Of a DNA stretch of 64,000 bases, positions 23,359 through 35,370 are shown piece by piece (the stretch's first letter is position 1; each line of letters starts with the position of its first letter). The DNA is taken from contig JBITNC010000001.1 in NCBI GenBank assembly GCA_050084985.1, positions 101,246,001 to 101,310,000 of the forward strand, given 5' to 3'. Source of the DNA: Nageia nagi. Taxonomy: Eukaryota > Pinophyta. The notes below the pieces were generated by a model. That model searched no databases and was not told the DNA's origin. It was given only the letters and a program-made list of their open reading frames with translations. A program made the translations under genes and the position numbers.

Positions 23359-24110
23359 GATTTAAACCTGTAGAGTACAACAAGGTGTTAGGAGTGATAG
23401 TGGGTATCTTTGGAGGGATTTTGGAGTGAAAAAGAGAGTCAAATTTTTGGCTTATTTTTGGGTTTTTCAGAAGCTAAGTGTGGATTTTTGCAAATTTTCA
23501 AGTTCGTCAAAATTGGGAAACAAGTACATGGGGTGTTGGCAAATAAATCTAAGAGGCTTATGGCCAAGTCTCAAAGAAAAATTTTAAGTTTTTGGGGTCC
23601 GAATTAACTCGCTGTTTTTTTAGCCCATGTATTCATTTTTTGACAGGTTTTGGCAGCTTCGAAGCTTAGGAAGATGGGGATGTAAAATGGGTATTCAAGC
23701 TCGATTTTTGGGAAGTGAATGATGGAAGCTGCTCTCCTATATGTGGTCTATTACTTTGGTATTCACTTCGAAGTTTGGATCACTCAAAATTTTGGAGTTT
23801 TTTGGCCTTGAAAAAGTTCTTTTTTTTGTGTTTTTTCACTTTTTTCCAAAAAACTTGAAAATGGCCAAAAGATAGCGGGGTCCAAAATTTCGAAAATTTT
23901 TAAAAAGTGGATTTGACCTAATGGGTGGATAAAGGATGGAATTCTAAGATCCTTGAAAAATTTTGACAAGGTTTTAGCTTATTTTGGATCTTGTGAGCAA
24001 ATTTGAAGTTTTTGAGCAATTTTGTGAGCTTTTGTGAGTATTTTGGTCAAACATGGGTGCATGGAGGCTCAAGGAGAGTGTTTGTGAAGCAAATGAGAGG
24101 CTTAGGGTGG

Positions 24111-24118
24111 TATTTATA
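24111..24118 (-). promoter_or_regulatory. TATA box upstream of the L3 ORF
   Basis: Minus-strand CCTATAAATACCACC, about 750 bp upstream of the ATG at 23358. The L1 counterpart at 31451-31458 has decayed to AATAAATA. Confidence 0.55.
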
Positions 24119-24229
24119 GGGTTTTGGTGCTTTTTGCATGCTCTTTAGTGGGTTTTTGACCTAAAAAATGCTCAATGGGTGCATTTTGCACATTTTTTAA
24201 GATTTTTGAGCCTTCAAGCACTCCATAGG

Positions 24230-25720
24230 CTTGAAATTCAGCGCCTAGCTTTTGGAGGCATTTCTTTTGGTCAAAATGGAAAATTTCAAAGTTTAGATGT
24301 GATTCAAATCACTTCCTTCACCCATCTATGTGCCCAAAATCAAATTTTGATGAGTTTTTGGGGCTTTCTCCTTGCATCTGGGTGCTTTTTTTTTTTTGAA
24401 GTTTCCAATGGCTTGCAAACCTGCACCTGACTTTTTGGGGCATTCCTAGTGCTCAATTTCGAAAATTTGCTGATCTAAACATGCTTAGAATGCCCTTTTC
24501 CATGCAACCATGTGAAAAAATTGAAGTTTTTGCAAAAATTTTTATTCCTCCTCATGCTAGGTGCCATTTTTTCACTTTATTGGATTTAGAAAAATAAGCA
24601 AACCTGCACCTAGGATTTTGGGCCACTTCCCTTGCTCAAAATCGAAAATTTGCAAGCTTAAATGTGCTTAAAATCATGTTTTCCATGCATTTGACCCCCT
24701 AAGTTCGAATTTCAAGGCAAAAAATTGAATCTTCATCCTAGGCGCTAGATTTCACTCCATTGGATTTCCAATGACATGAAAAACTACGCCTACCTTTTGG
24801 AAGCCTTTCCATTGCCCAAAATTGAAATTTTGCAAGTTTAAATGTGCTAGAAATGGGGTTTTCCATGCAATTGACACCTTGGGATCAAATTTTGATGCAT
24901 TTTTCACTTATCCTTCCAAGTTAGGCGCCATTTTTCATCCCTATGGAATTAGAAACATTTGCAAACCTGCGCCTAGGCTTTGGAGGGTCAAAACTTGCTC
25001 AAAATTGAATTTTTCATGACCTAAATGTGCTAGAAATCACATTTTACACCCAATGAGCCCTTCAAACTTGAGTTTTGACCAGCTTTGATCAAATTTTTTG
25101 ATTTTAGGCACCATTTTTAATCCCATGGGATTTCCATAGCTCTCAAAACCTGCGCCTAGCCTCTAGGGTGCCCAAATGTGCTCAAAATCAAAAAATTTGA
25201 GACCTAAATATGCTTACAATCATGTTTTCCTTGGTCCCAAGCACTTAAATTTGATTTTTGATCAAAAAACATTCTATCTTGTTAATCTAGGCACCATTTT
25301 TCACTCCAATGGATTTGGAAACATCTAGAAACTTGCGTCTAGTATTCTGGAGGTCTTTGCTCAAAATAAAAAATTTCGAGACCTAATGTGGCTTAGAACC
25401 ATCTTTTCCACTCATTCATGCATTTGGATTTTATTTTTGATGCATTTCCACTTTTTCTTTACTATCTAGGTGCCAAAATGCATCTCTATGGATTTCCCAT
25501 AGACTTGAAAAACTGTGCCTAGCCTTTATAGTGCCCTAGACTTGGTCAAAATCGAAAATTACGAGTCTTAACTATGATAGAATCCACCTTATCTCTCCTA
25601 ATATGCTCTTAGACTCAAATTCCGATACCATTTGCGTTTATCTTTAAGAAACTTGCACCATTTTTCCCTTATTCGGATCTTCAGTACCTTGGGAAAACGT
25701 ACCTAGGGCTAAGACTACTC
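24230..25720 (-). repeat. L3 tandem array, period about 183 bp, about nine units
   Basis: The marker CCTGCGCCTAG and its variants recurs near 24235, 24420, 24604, 24785, 24967, 25151, 25333, 25515 and 25698, a spacing of 180-186. Units carry an inverted pair TAGGCGC..GCGCCTA (for example 24922-24928 and 24969-24975), and some carry an inner CCATTGGATTTCCAATGG hairpin. The same array is in L1. Confidence 0.85.
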
Positions 25721-25739
25721 AAACTTGCATTTTCGAACC

Positions 25740-26440
25740 ATTCCGGACTCATTTTGTGCATTTCCGGCCACTCCTGATGTTTTCGAGCTCAATCTTGATC
25801 AAAACGCCCTTTATGGCACCTCCAAGCTCAAACACTGCATTTTTGATGATTTTTGAGCTCAAACAGTGCAAAAAATGACCATTTCTGCCTTTTTGGGCTC
25901 TAAGTTGTAATTTTCCGTCATTTTGGTACTTTCGAGCTCAAAGTATCCAATCCTGCCCATTTTCGGCATGTCCAAACCATTAGCGTGGAAAAAATGACCT
26001 TTTCTGGCATTTTCGAGCATTTTTGGCCATTTTGGGCTCAACTCGTCACTTTTGGTCATTTCCAAGCTTCCTAGACTTAAATCGTGCAAAAACGCACTTT
26101 TTACCATACTGACCATTTTCAGGCTCAAAAGTGACCAAAATGTGTTTTTTTACCTTGTCCTTTTTTAGCTTTCCAGGGTCAACTTTGACAAAAAGTCCAT
26201 TTTTGTCATCCTTGTCATTTTCAAGACACCCGGACTCAAACTTGACAAAAATGCTCATTTTTGTCACCTTAGATACCTCAGCGCCCAAATTATGCAAAAG
26301 CTAGCCTTTCTATTGCACTAGGTGCCTATGAGCTCAATTTCTGCAAAAATATGCTCTTTTGTCAACTATGTCACTCTTACGCTCAAATGTTGCAAAGCGT
26401 GCCCTTTTCTGCTCTATTGGCCACTTGGTGTAAAACTCCC
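25740..26440 (-). repeat. L3 second tandem array, units of roughly 60 bp
   Basis: Repeated text of the form GAGCTCAAAxxxTGCAAAAA(T)GxxCxTTTTTG..CATTTTC recurs through the interval with strong drift. The matching block in L1 is 33080-33680. It lies between the 183-bp array and the 5' terminus. Confidence 0.7.
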
Positions 26441-26654
26441 TTCCTGGTCGTTGTCGTGATCCAAAATTGCGTCCTGCTTGATATCGCTTGAAGCTGGGCC
26501 CTAAATGGCCTTTGGACGCGTTGAACTTCCTCAATGCCTCTAGGGTTACCTGTGTGCACTGCTACATCACACAACCGTCATCTAGTCATCTTCAGGCAAT
26601 GTCGGCCATTGCCTTCAAAAAAGTAGGGTTCCCAAAATGTTGCATCTTGGAGTG

Positions 26655-26672
26655 TGCTGTGCGGGCACAACA
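26655..26672. repeat. Terminal palindrome of L3
   Basis: TGCTGTGCGGGCACAACA is an inverted repeat with one mismatch. In element orientation it begins TGTTGTGCCC. Confidence 0.8.
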
Positions 26673-28566
26673 GGAACCTATCCCAAGACCTAGCAAGCGT
26701 AGCATGGTGATGGTAGATCTCAGAGACACTGGCTATCATGCTCTCCTCTTAGATGTGCTAGATGATGTAGTGAATGCGGCTTGTGCTAGTGATTCAACCA
26801 CCAAAGCAATCCCTTCCAAACCAATTCATTCTCCTGGATGTAGGGAGAAAGTTCCCCCCTTACAACCAAGTTCAATTCTAGCTCTGAATGTTCCACTTCT
26901 TCTGATGAAGAAACTTATGAGGACCCTGGCCGTGCGGTCGAAGATTCTGGAAAAGAATCGGAAAGCCGCAATGAAAGAGAAGAAGATGATGATGATGTTC
27001 AAAATACTGCCAGTATTCCTAAGCAAGAGGATGTAGTTGTAGGTGTTTCAACACCTGATGAGATAGAAGTTGAAACCATCCCAGATAATGAGATAGTGGG
27101 CATCGGTACTTATGATGATGACGTCTAGATAGCTGGAGAGAGGTGCGCTAGGGAAGTGGCTGCCTCCAAATCCTCTCCTGCTGAACATAGGAAGAAGTCC
27201 CCTTCTTCGCATAAGTCCTCCACAAAGAGGATGAGTCATGAGAGATCTCCTCAACCACGAAACAAGGGCATGTCCATAGACGATGATGGAGGAGATGACG
27301 AAGATGGAGAGACTAAGGAGTAGAAGAAGAAAAGGACGCAAGAAGAGCATTAGGGCAAAGAGATAACCCTAGTTCAGACCACTCCACAAAAGGGGTCAAG
27401 AAGATTGATAGAGTAAGATTGTTGGTTCAGAGATTTCCCCCTTGACCAGCAACCAAACACCCTGACTTGACCTAGATGCCTGTCTTAGAGCCCTCAGCAT
27501 GAGCACGACCCATGATGAAGAAATAGATGATGACTTACGCTCTGAAGATGAAGAGGAAGAGTTTTCGGTTGGCAAGAAGATTCGAAGGGTTGACACTTTC
27601 GTCTCCACCTCTCAAAAAGAGATCTCTATTAGCCATTGCTATTCAAAGGAGAAGCACCCTCAAAGAGCGGAGGACTATGTTATTGAAACATTCAAGATGC
27701 TTGCGAAACTGGGGTTGACAGCCAGAAAGCACATAGTTATGCAGAATGTTATAGTCATGGAGTAGGAAGGCTATGAAGCCAAAAAGGAGGTGAAGAGGTT
27801 GAAGAAGGAACTCACGGCTAGCAGGAAAATCATCAGTGTTCGAAAAGGTTAGCACCACCCCCTTGATCTACAGAGGTAGACTTCCTTCCATGAAAGGTGG
27901 GAATTGATAAAGGAGCAGCTTAAGAAGGAGGTGATAGAGGCTATGAGAGATTGTCTTCACAAATTTACAAGTTGATTGCCGAAGGTGTTGAAATCAAAGA
28001 TCTCAAGGCAAGCATCTCAGCACACCTTGGTAAGTTGGATACTTATCTTTCCAACGTCTCCCACCTACGGCATGTTTTTACTGACAACCCAAAGAAATTA
28101 GTCTATTGCCACAAGTTCACCTATAATCACGATTGGCTGAACCATGCACTCGAGAAGTGCAACGCTTTCTTGAAAACCAGAATCCCCTTGAGAAAGGAGG
28201 TCGACAAACAAATGCGTGAGTATATCTATCAACTCAAGTTCCAAGGGGAGGACAACAATGTTAGGAAGAAGGAAGCAATAATGGCAAAGGCTCAGAATCT
28301 GTTGCAGGAGCATCTTGATATCGATGACCTCAGTTTGCTGAAAGCAGGGCATCCCATCATCCATGAGAGGTAGATGGTCATCTGGAGACACCACATGCAA
28401 GCTATGTCAAAGAAAATTGAAGATTATTTTCGGCAAAATGGCAGCATTGTTGGCATGATCTCCAAGGGCGTGCAGAAGACTATGACATTCTTGGAAGAGA
28501 CCATTAAGTCGTACGATCTCACCAGCGAGGAGTGGAACTCCGCCAGTATCGGATCAAATCTGGCCT
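26673..28566 (+). pseudogene. L2 gag-like ORF, C-terminal half (broken)
   Basis: After L3 the frame runs PIPRPSKRSMVMVDLRDTGY, then CREKVPPLQPSS. After a shift come a Ser/Glu/Asp-rich stretch (about 26880-27060) and a basic stretch. It ends with a well-preserved 140-codon block (27951-28373) rich in heptad-like charged residues, with FLKTRIPLRKEVDKQMREYI and EHLDIDDLSLLKAGHP. After one stop a last 64 codons end ..EEWNSASIGSNLA. The L0 counterpart is 12331-14591. The function is unknown. The acidic, coiled-coil-like composition is visible directly. Confidence 0.7.
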
Positions 28567-30001
28567 AGGTCTGATCCACCCACAGATTTCGTTTTCGATA
28601 TCTTATTTTGTATTTAATGCATGTTTAATGTTGTTTGATGTTGGTTTATTATGTCAGACTATGTTTCATTTGATTTGACTAGTGTATGGATGAGGTTTTG
28701 CTCCCGCCAGATCAAATCCGTCAAACTCATTTATGGCTCTGAACAGTGCAGGGATGAGGTTTCACTCCCGCCGGTCTAGATGTCAAACTTTTCAGACCAT
28801 TTATTGCATATCAGATTTGCTTTTGCATAGATTAGAGGTAGATTAGATGCATTTTGACGGTGGCATTCATATTCTATCTGCTTTTGAGTACCACTTGCAT
28901 AGTTTTGTATAACAATATGATTTTGTATTGATATGCGTGTTGCATGTGTGCACACCATATCATATTTGATGCCTTTAGGGCAACACTTCTAGTGGCCTAT
29001 TTATATCCCATCCAAGCCATTTAGAAGGGGATTTTGACACTAGGGATTTTGCATCGGATTTTGATGAGAAATTTTTGCATTGGACTTTTGCATATGAGAT
29101 ATTTACAATGGAGGATCTCTGCAATTTTGCATCCAAACTGTTGCATGATTTCATGCATTGTTGCATATGCAAGACTCTGCATTTAATGGAAATATCATAT
29201 ATTTGTGCTCTTGCACCTTTGAGATTCTGGCTATCAAGTCTATGTATGTAATCATTTTGAGCCTTTGCATCTTTTAGTATTTACATTCCATTGCATAGAA
29301 GATTGCTGCATAAGGGGTTCTATGCATGTCCATTATTGAATATCATTATGAATGTATTTCTCTTGAGGAATTAGATTGTAAAGTTTATATTGTAAAGGAT
29401 ATCATTTGTGGGACTGTGCATATTTAAATGGTTCTCTCTCGAGGTTGCATATTGAATATCCATTTTGTTGGTTTGAGTTGTTCTTTGCATGATTTGCACG
29501 TAAGTGAATGTATTTTGAGGCCTATAGCTTGTCTTTATATCATTCGGTTAGGTTCTTGCAGTCACACCCTCACCTCACCTATATCCTTCCCAGCAAGTCT
29601 TCCACCGAGACCCAACAGCTTCCTGCTCTCGTCTGGTAGTGATTTGGGCATATTTGCTATTTGCTGCCCGGCTTGATAGTGAGCGCATCAACCTTAATGA
29701 ATCTAAGGATGAACTGCCGAGATACTGCATCACTGATGATACTTTCCTAAGCCTTTTTTGCCTTGTGTTCCCTTGCATTTATCCCTGTGTTCGTCCCTGC
29801 ATTTGTGATCTTTCTTCGCTTTCGTTCATATATGCAGTCTTTCCTCATTGTAGAAAGGAACTCTGACATGTATTTCCCTTGTATACAGCTAATAGCATGC
29901 ACCTTTGACTACTGAGCCTTGAAGACCATGTTCCCTGTGAGTGCTTGGGGTAACCAATCCTTTGTGCATGTTTTGCACTAGGAAAGAAAAACATACCAAC
30001 A
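28567..30001 (+). repeat. L2 3'-terminal region with second TATA box
   Basis: Non-coding, running from the ORF stop to CATACCAACA. A paired motif GGATGAGGTTT-CACTCCCGCC-style occurs twice (about 28690 and 28752). TATTTATATCCC at 28998 lies about 1.0 kb before the end and is conserved in L0. T- and GCAT-rich text (TTTTGCAT repeats) follows. Confidence 0.6.
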
Positions 30002-30709
30002 CACCATATTGGCATTTCTAGGACAAATAGGTACTTGGTATCTGCTATGGCGGATTTTCTGTTCTTGCCATATAGGAACAAAAATACCAAGAGCGAGCTC
30101 ATTTAAAACCTTTTCGTCTCTACAAGCTGGGACAACTGTTGGGCCATGCAATCGTTGATCACCTTGCTCCATCTAATCCCTTTTCCTTGGCTAATATGAT
30201 GTATGAAGCCCACGAACTCCTTCCTTAATTGTTGGTCATTCTCTTGCCCTGTTATTCTGCATAGCATGTTGTTGAAGAATTTCAAGGAGTCCACCATACT
30301 AAATATGATTCCCTCATTACTCTAGGCAAAGGCACTCTGTATTCCTTCCATCGTGAAGTTTAATATCTTGGTGCCCTCATTGTTGTTGAGGATCCTTTCC
30401 TTCTTGTTGTAGTATCTGGCTACTTCAAGCCACAATTCTGGGAATGGAGCGATATATGGGATCACATAGGCTTCAACAATTCTGGACTGAGCAAGTGTCA
30501 TTGAGCAACTGTTCATATGGGATCTTGGCCATCTTTTCTAATGACTTGACAAGGTCAGTGGATTCCTAGTCGGTGTCTCTGATATGACAAAGGCCGTCTA
30601 CTAATGTGGCCATAGGGAAAGCAATCCTCCCTCCTTTTTCTAGGGTGATCAAGCTAATCTTCATGAGTCTCTCCATCTGGAGCTCCTTGTTTTTCTTAGC
30701 AATACTCAT
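30002..30709 (-). pseudogene. L1 gag-like ORF, N-terminal part (broken)
   Basis: ATG at 30709 opens MSIAKKNKELQMERLMK. Blocks follow in changing frames: IAFPMATLVDGLCHIRDTD, LVKSLEKMAKIPYEQLL, IAPFPELWLEVARYYNKKER, NDQQLRKEFVGFIHHISQ, and a final YLFVLEMPIW at the L2 junction. These match L3 (ALFPTAVIVNGLSQIRDT) and, more distantly, L2. Several shifts and stops are present. Confidence 0.65.
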
Positions 30710-31499
30710 GATTTAAACATGTGGAGCACAATAAGGTGTTAGGAGTGATACTAGGTATCTTTGGAGCGATTTTGGAGTGAAAAAGAGAGTCAAAATTTTC
30801 GCCTATTTTTGGGTTTTTCAGAAGCTGTGGATTTTCGAGAATTTTGAAGTTCGTCGGAAGTGGAAAACGAGTACATGGAGTGTTGGAAAATTAATCTAGG
30901 AGGCTTGTGAACAAGTCTCAGAGAAAAATATTGAATTTTCGATGTCCGAATTAACTCGCTGTTTTTTTAACCCATGTATTCATTTTTTGACAAGGTTTGG
31001 CAGCTTCGAAGCTTGGAAAGATGGGGATGCAAAAGCTTCGTTCGAGGGAAGTGAATGATGGAAGCTACTCTCCTATATGAGGTATATCACTTTGGTATTC
31101 ACTTCGAAGTTTGGATCTTTCAAAATTTGAGAGTTTTTAGGCCTTGAAAAAGCATTTTTTGTGTTTTTTCATGTTTTTTCAAAAAACTTAAAAATGGTGA
31201 AAAATGGCCAAAAGATAGGGGTGCGAAATTTTGAAAAATTTTGAAAAGTGGATTTGACCTAATGGATGGATAGAGGATGATATTCTAAGCTTTTTGAAAA
31301 CTTTTGAAAAGGTTTGGGGCTATTTTGGATCTTGTAAGCAAATTTCAAGTTTTTGAGCAAGTTTGTGAGGTTTTGTGAGGATTTTGCTCAAAAATGGATG
31401 CATGGAAGGTCAAGTAGAGTGTTGTGGAGTAAATGAGAGGCTTAAGGGGGTATTTATTGGGTTTTTGTGCCTTTTGAATGCTCCTTAGTGGGTTTTTGA

Positions 31500-33080
31500 C
31501 CTAAAAAGTGCTCTAAGGGTGCATTATGCACGTTTCTCAAGGTTGTGGAGCCTTCAAACACTCCATAGGTTTGAAAATCAGCGCCTACCTTTTGGAGGCA
31601 CTTTATTTGGTCAAAATGGAAAATTTCAAAGTTTAAATGTGATTCAAATCACTTCCTTCACCCATTTATGTTCCCAAAATCCAATTTTGATGAATTTTGG
31701 GGCTTTCTACTTGCATCTAGGCACTAGAAATCACTTGTTTGGATTCTCCAATGGCTTGCAAACCTACGCCTGACCTTTTCGAGCATTTCTAGTGCTCAAA
31801 TTCGAAATTTTGTCGATCTAAACATGCTTAAAATGCCTTCTTCCATGCAACCATGTGAAAAAATTTGAGTTTTTGCAAAAAAATTGATTTTTCCTCATGC
31901 TAGGGCAATTTTTCAACCCATTGGATTTAGAAAAATCAGCAAACCAGTGCCTAGGATTTTGGGTGACTTCCCTTGCTCAATTTCGAAAAAATACAAGTTT
32001 AAATGTTCTTATTTTCATGTTTTCCATGCATTTGACCCCTTAGGTTCGAATTTTGAGGCAAATTTTTGCAAATTCTTGTTCCTAGGCGCTAGATTTCACT
32101 CCATTGGATTTCCAATGGCATGAAAAACTGCGCCTGCCTTTTGGGGGACTTTTCATTGCTCAAAATTCAAATTTTGCAAGTTTAAATGTGCTAGAATTGA
32201 GGTTTTTCACCCAATGAACACCTTGGGATCGATTTTTAATGCATTTTGCACTTATTCCTCAAGTTAAACATTAGAAATCACTCCTATGGATTTGGAAACA
32301 TTAGCAAACCTACACCTAGCATTTGGAGGGTCAAAACTTGCTTAATTTCGAAATTTTCAAGACCTAAATGTGCTAGAAATCACATTTTAGACCCAATGGA
32401 AATCACATTTTAGACCCAATGGACCCCTCAAACTTGAGTTTTGACCAAATGTTTTCAAATTTCATGATTCTAGGCACTAGATTTCATCCCATTGGATTTC
32501 CATAGCCTTGAAAACCTGCACCTAGACTTTAGGGTGCTCAAAATAGAAAGTTTTGAGACCTAAATGTGTTTGCAATCATGTTTTCCTTGGTCCCAAGCAC
32601 TTAAACTTGATTTTTGGTCAAAAAACATTCCATCTTGTCATTCTAGGTGCCATTTTTCATGCCAACGGATTTGAAAAAATCTAGAAACTTGTACCTAGCA
32701 TTCTGGGGGTCTTTACTTGCTCAAAACCAAAAATTTCAAGACCTAATGTGGCTTAGAACCATCATTTCCACTCATTTATGCATTTAGATTTCATTTTCAA
32801 TGCATTTTCATTTTTCTCTCCATTTTATAGGTGCCAAAATGCACTTCTATGGATTTCCCATAGGCTTGAAAAATTACACCTAGCCTTTGAATGCCTTAGA
32901 CTTGGTCAGAATTGAAAATTTCGAGTCCTAATTGTGATAGAATTCACCTTATCTCTCCGAATACGTTTTTAGACTCGAATTCCGATACCATTTGTATTTA
33001 TCTCTGAAAAATGTGCACCATTTTTCCCCCACTTGGATCTTCAATACCTTGGGAAAACATGCCTATGGCTACGGGTACTC
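31500..33080 (-). repeat. L1 tandem array (about 183-bp units)
   Basis: Counterpart of 24230-25720, with GCGCCTA / AGGCGC markers near 31580, 31765, 31948, 32090-32130, 32310, 32515, 32690 and 32880. More C-to-T decay than in L3. Confidence 0.8.
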
Positions 33081-33954
33081 AAACTCACACTTTCGATCCA
33101 TTCCGGACTCAATTTGTGCATTTCCGACCACTCCTGGTGTTTCCAAGCTCAAACTCAATCAAAACACCCTTTCCGACACCCCAAGCTCAAACTTTGCATT
33201 TTTGATGATTTCTGAGCTCAAACAGTGCAAAAACGACCACTTTTGCCTTTTTGAGTTCAAAGTTGTCATTTTCTGTCATTTTCGGCATTACCGAGCTTAA
33301 AGTATTCATTTCCTCCCATTTCCGGTATTTCTGGTTCCTAAGTGTGAAAAATGACCTTTTCCAGCATTTTCGAGCACTTTTGGCCATTCTGGGCTCAACT
33401 TGTCATTTTTGATAATTTCCAAGCTTTCTAGACTCAAATTGTGCAAAAACGTACATTTTCATCATACTAACCATTTCCGAGCTCAAAAGTGACCAAAAAG
33501 CGCTTTTCTAACATACTTGCACTTTTCCAGCTTTCCGAGGTCAACTTTGACAAAAACGTCCATTTTTGTCATCCTTTTCATTTTCACTGCACTCAGACTC
33601 AAAGTTTGACAAAATGCATTTTGTCAACTGAACTTTTGCACTCAAATACTGCAAAAACGCACCTTTTACGCTCTGTTGGCCACTTTGTGAAAAACTCCCT
33701 TCCTAGTCGTTGTCATGATCCAAAATTGCATCCTAATTGATGTTGCTTGAAACTAGGCCATAAATGGCCGTTGGACGGGCTGAACTACCCTGGTGCCTCT
33801 GGGGGTACTTGCGTGCACTGCCTAATCACTTGGCCACTCTAACTCTTCACTCTAGCCGTTGTGTAGTCATCTTCAGGCAATGTCGTCCATTGCCTTCAAA
33901 AAATGTAGGGTCCCCAAAATGCTACATCTTGGGGTGTGTTGTGCGGGCACAATA
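33080..33954 (-). repeat. L1 second array and 5' terminus
   Basis: Short GAGCTCAAA-type units run from 33080 to 33680. Then comes the conserved end: ..TGCCTTCAAAAAATGTAGGG and the palindrome TGTTGTGCGGGCACAATA at 33937-33954. The same end in L3 is 26590-26672. Confidence 0.75.
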
Positions 33955-35370
33955 GGATCATAGTTTCTTAATGTTGCCTCCTTGTAGAAAATGTACTGTT
34001 GTAGCTCCTTTCGTATGCTTTTGGCATCAACCCAAGTTTGAAAAACATTAATTGCAATGGAGATAAGCAAGTTAATAGTTGTATCTTTCTTTTTCCATAC
34101 TCTCTCCTTCAAAAATAACAGCTGCTTGGCAAACTCCATGAGGACTAGCCTCTCGCTAGCATATTTGGGCAAGAGAATAGGCTGCTCCTTGGAGCCATAG
34201 ACCCTAATGTAGGTGTAGTCAATATATGCAAATAGAAAATTTGCATGTACACTGATGGCCTGGATGGCTACATCAGAAATCCTCTTGACAATTGATTCTT
34301 CTTTGATCTCTTTGTAGATAGCATATTCCCACTCATCATTTCTCATGTAGTATTGCCTAGACTTATTGTGATACTAGGGTGTCTTTCTTACCACTTGGGG
34401 TAAATGTTCCATACTAGGGTGTCTTTCTTACCTAACTGTCTCTCATCTACATGTTCCCTTGACCTACATTTACCATGCAATAAAAGATACTACGTAAGAG
34501 TTCATGTAAAACCTCCTAGAGGAGCCCAAATAGGCCAACTGATGGCACAAGGCATCACTGATCACTCCACTCCACCATATAGCTGTCCTTTAGCTGATCA
34601 TGGCGATGAAACCGGTGAACTCCTTTTTGTACTTAGTATCAATGTCTTTTAATGTGACCAGAATAGCAAAGTAATCAATTTGGACACTATGGGGATGAAT
34701 TCTTCCCTGCGAGCATTGACTAACCTTTGGCCCTAGAGGCCCTGATAATCATCATAAAGCCAATGTATGATGTAATCCCTAGTCTTAGTTGTGCTATCAT
34801 AGAATTCAACTAATTGGGCTTCAGTATACTCATCTCCATATCTCTTCTAGCCAAAAGCAGCTTCGATCGCTGCTGGAGTGAAATCCATAATCATGTTCCC
34901 GTTAGTGTCTAAGAAAACTCTCTTATCTAGCTTACAACGCTTGGCCACCTCATAGCACAAGTCAGGAAAAAGAACAGCAAAAGGCATCATGGTAGCATTG
35001 AACAATTCGCAAGAGTAGATAATCTCATCTTGTAAATTCTCCTTTATTGATACTGGTTGTGAATGCAATAGTTTGGATGGGGTCAATGTTTCCCCAATCG
35101 ATGTCTTCGACAAAAGTGAATCTCGCCTTGAATTTGGCTTCAGGGAGCTCTGGCTTTTCTCTTTCTTGAAATTCAATTTGGCTTTCTCTGAGAAGCCTCT
35201 CCATTTGATCTTTTGTAACAAGCCTCTCGAAGAGTTGCCTTTGGAACTTTTTGCGTTTGGACGGGGTAGACCTTGCCCTGGAACTCGTTTTGAAATCTGG
35301 AAAATATGTCAAATAAGCAAGAAAGGTCTGAATTCTGACAAGAAATTGCCAACTGGTGCTAGGCACACTA
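33955..35370 (-). pseudogene. L0 gag-like ORF, N-terminal half (broken)
   Basis: Minus-strand frames at 35366-35025, 35221-34847 and 34346-33960 overlap into one protein. It has a basic start (SSRARSTPSKRKKFQRQLFE), then FVEDIDWGNIDPIQT, FNATMMPFAVLFPDLCYEVA, NGNMIMDFTPAAIEAAFG, IVKRISDVAIQAISVHANF, and ends ..EATLRNYDP at the L1 junction. The 157-codon block at the end is uninterrupted. It is closest to L2 (subfamily A). Confidence 0.7.

Larger units (their letters stand above)
21603..26672 (-). mobile_element. L3: innermost element, internally deleted (subfamily B)
   Basis: The ends are TGTTGGGATGG.. and ..GGGCACAACA with a perfect 5-bp target duplication GGAAC (21598-21602 and 26673-26677), 5,070 bp in all. 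It shares its 3' region with L1 (14592-15840) and its 5' arrays with L1 (30730-33954). Its ORF keeps only the start and the final residues, so the middle and the acidic C-terminal half are deleted. It is the cleanest copy for defining the two ends of the family. Confidence 0.9.
18225..30001 (+). mobile_element. L2: element inserted in the L1 ORF (subfamily A)
   Basis: The ends are TGTTGTGTCTACACAACA.. and ..CATACCAACA, with target duplication TACCA (18220-18224) / CACCA (30002-30006), four of five. Rejoining the L1 frame across it gives ..PIW-W-SYPRFQ.. in one frame, matching VTVWRAYQRW of the L2 protein. Removing L3 leaves about 6.7 kb. The order on the plus strand is palindrome, hairpin array (18.6-19.9 kb), two TATA boxes, ORF, then a 3' region with a second TATA at 28998. 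There are no terminal direct repeats. Confidence 0.85.
14592..33954 (-). mobile_element. L1: element inserted in the L0 ORF (subfamily B)
   Basis: Plus-strand ends are TATTGGGATGG.. and ..GGGCACAATA, both explained by C-to-T decay of TG..CA. A perfect 5-bp target duplication GGATC lies at 14587-14591 and 33955-33959. The L0 reading frame resumes at the duplication (NYDP / DPRG). Removing L2 leaves about 7.6 kb. The minus-strand order is palindrome, two tandem arrays, TATA relic, ORF starting MSIAKKNKELQ at 30709, then the 3' region. The 3' region and 5' arrays are shared with L3. Confidence 0.85.

Noticed and set aside
24230-25720. CRISPR-like array or centromeric satellite
   Set aside because: The 183-bp units diverge gradually without identical repeats and unique spacers. 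The array is confined to one transposon and is repeated in its relative.
18225-29998. Ending L2 at 29993 with duplication TACCA at 29994-29998
   Set aside because: The duplication would be perfect, but the L1 reading frame rejoins better, and the end matches L0 (CATACCAACA), only if L2 ends at 30001 with CACCA as the duplication.
18225-30001. Helitron identity for the L elements because of the terminal palindrome
   Set aside because: Helitrons make no target duplication, start TC and end CTRR with the hairpin at the 3' end. These have TG..CA ends, 5-bp duplications and the palindrome at the 5' end.
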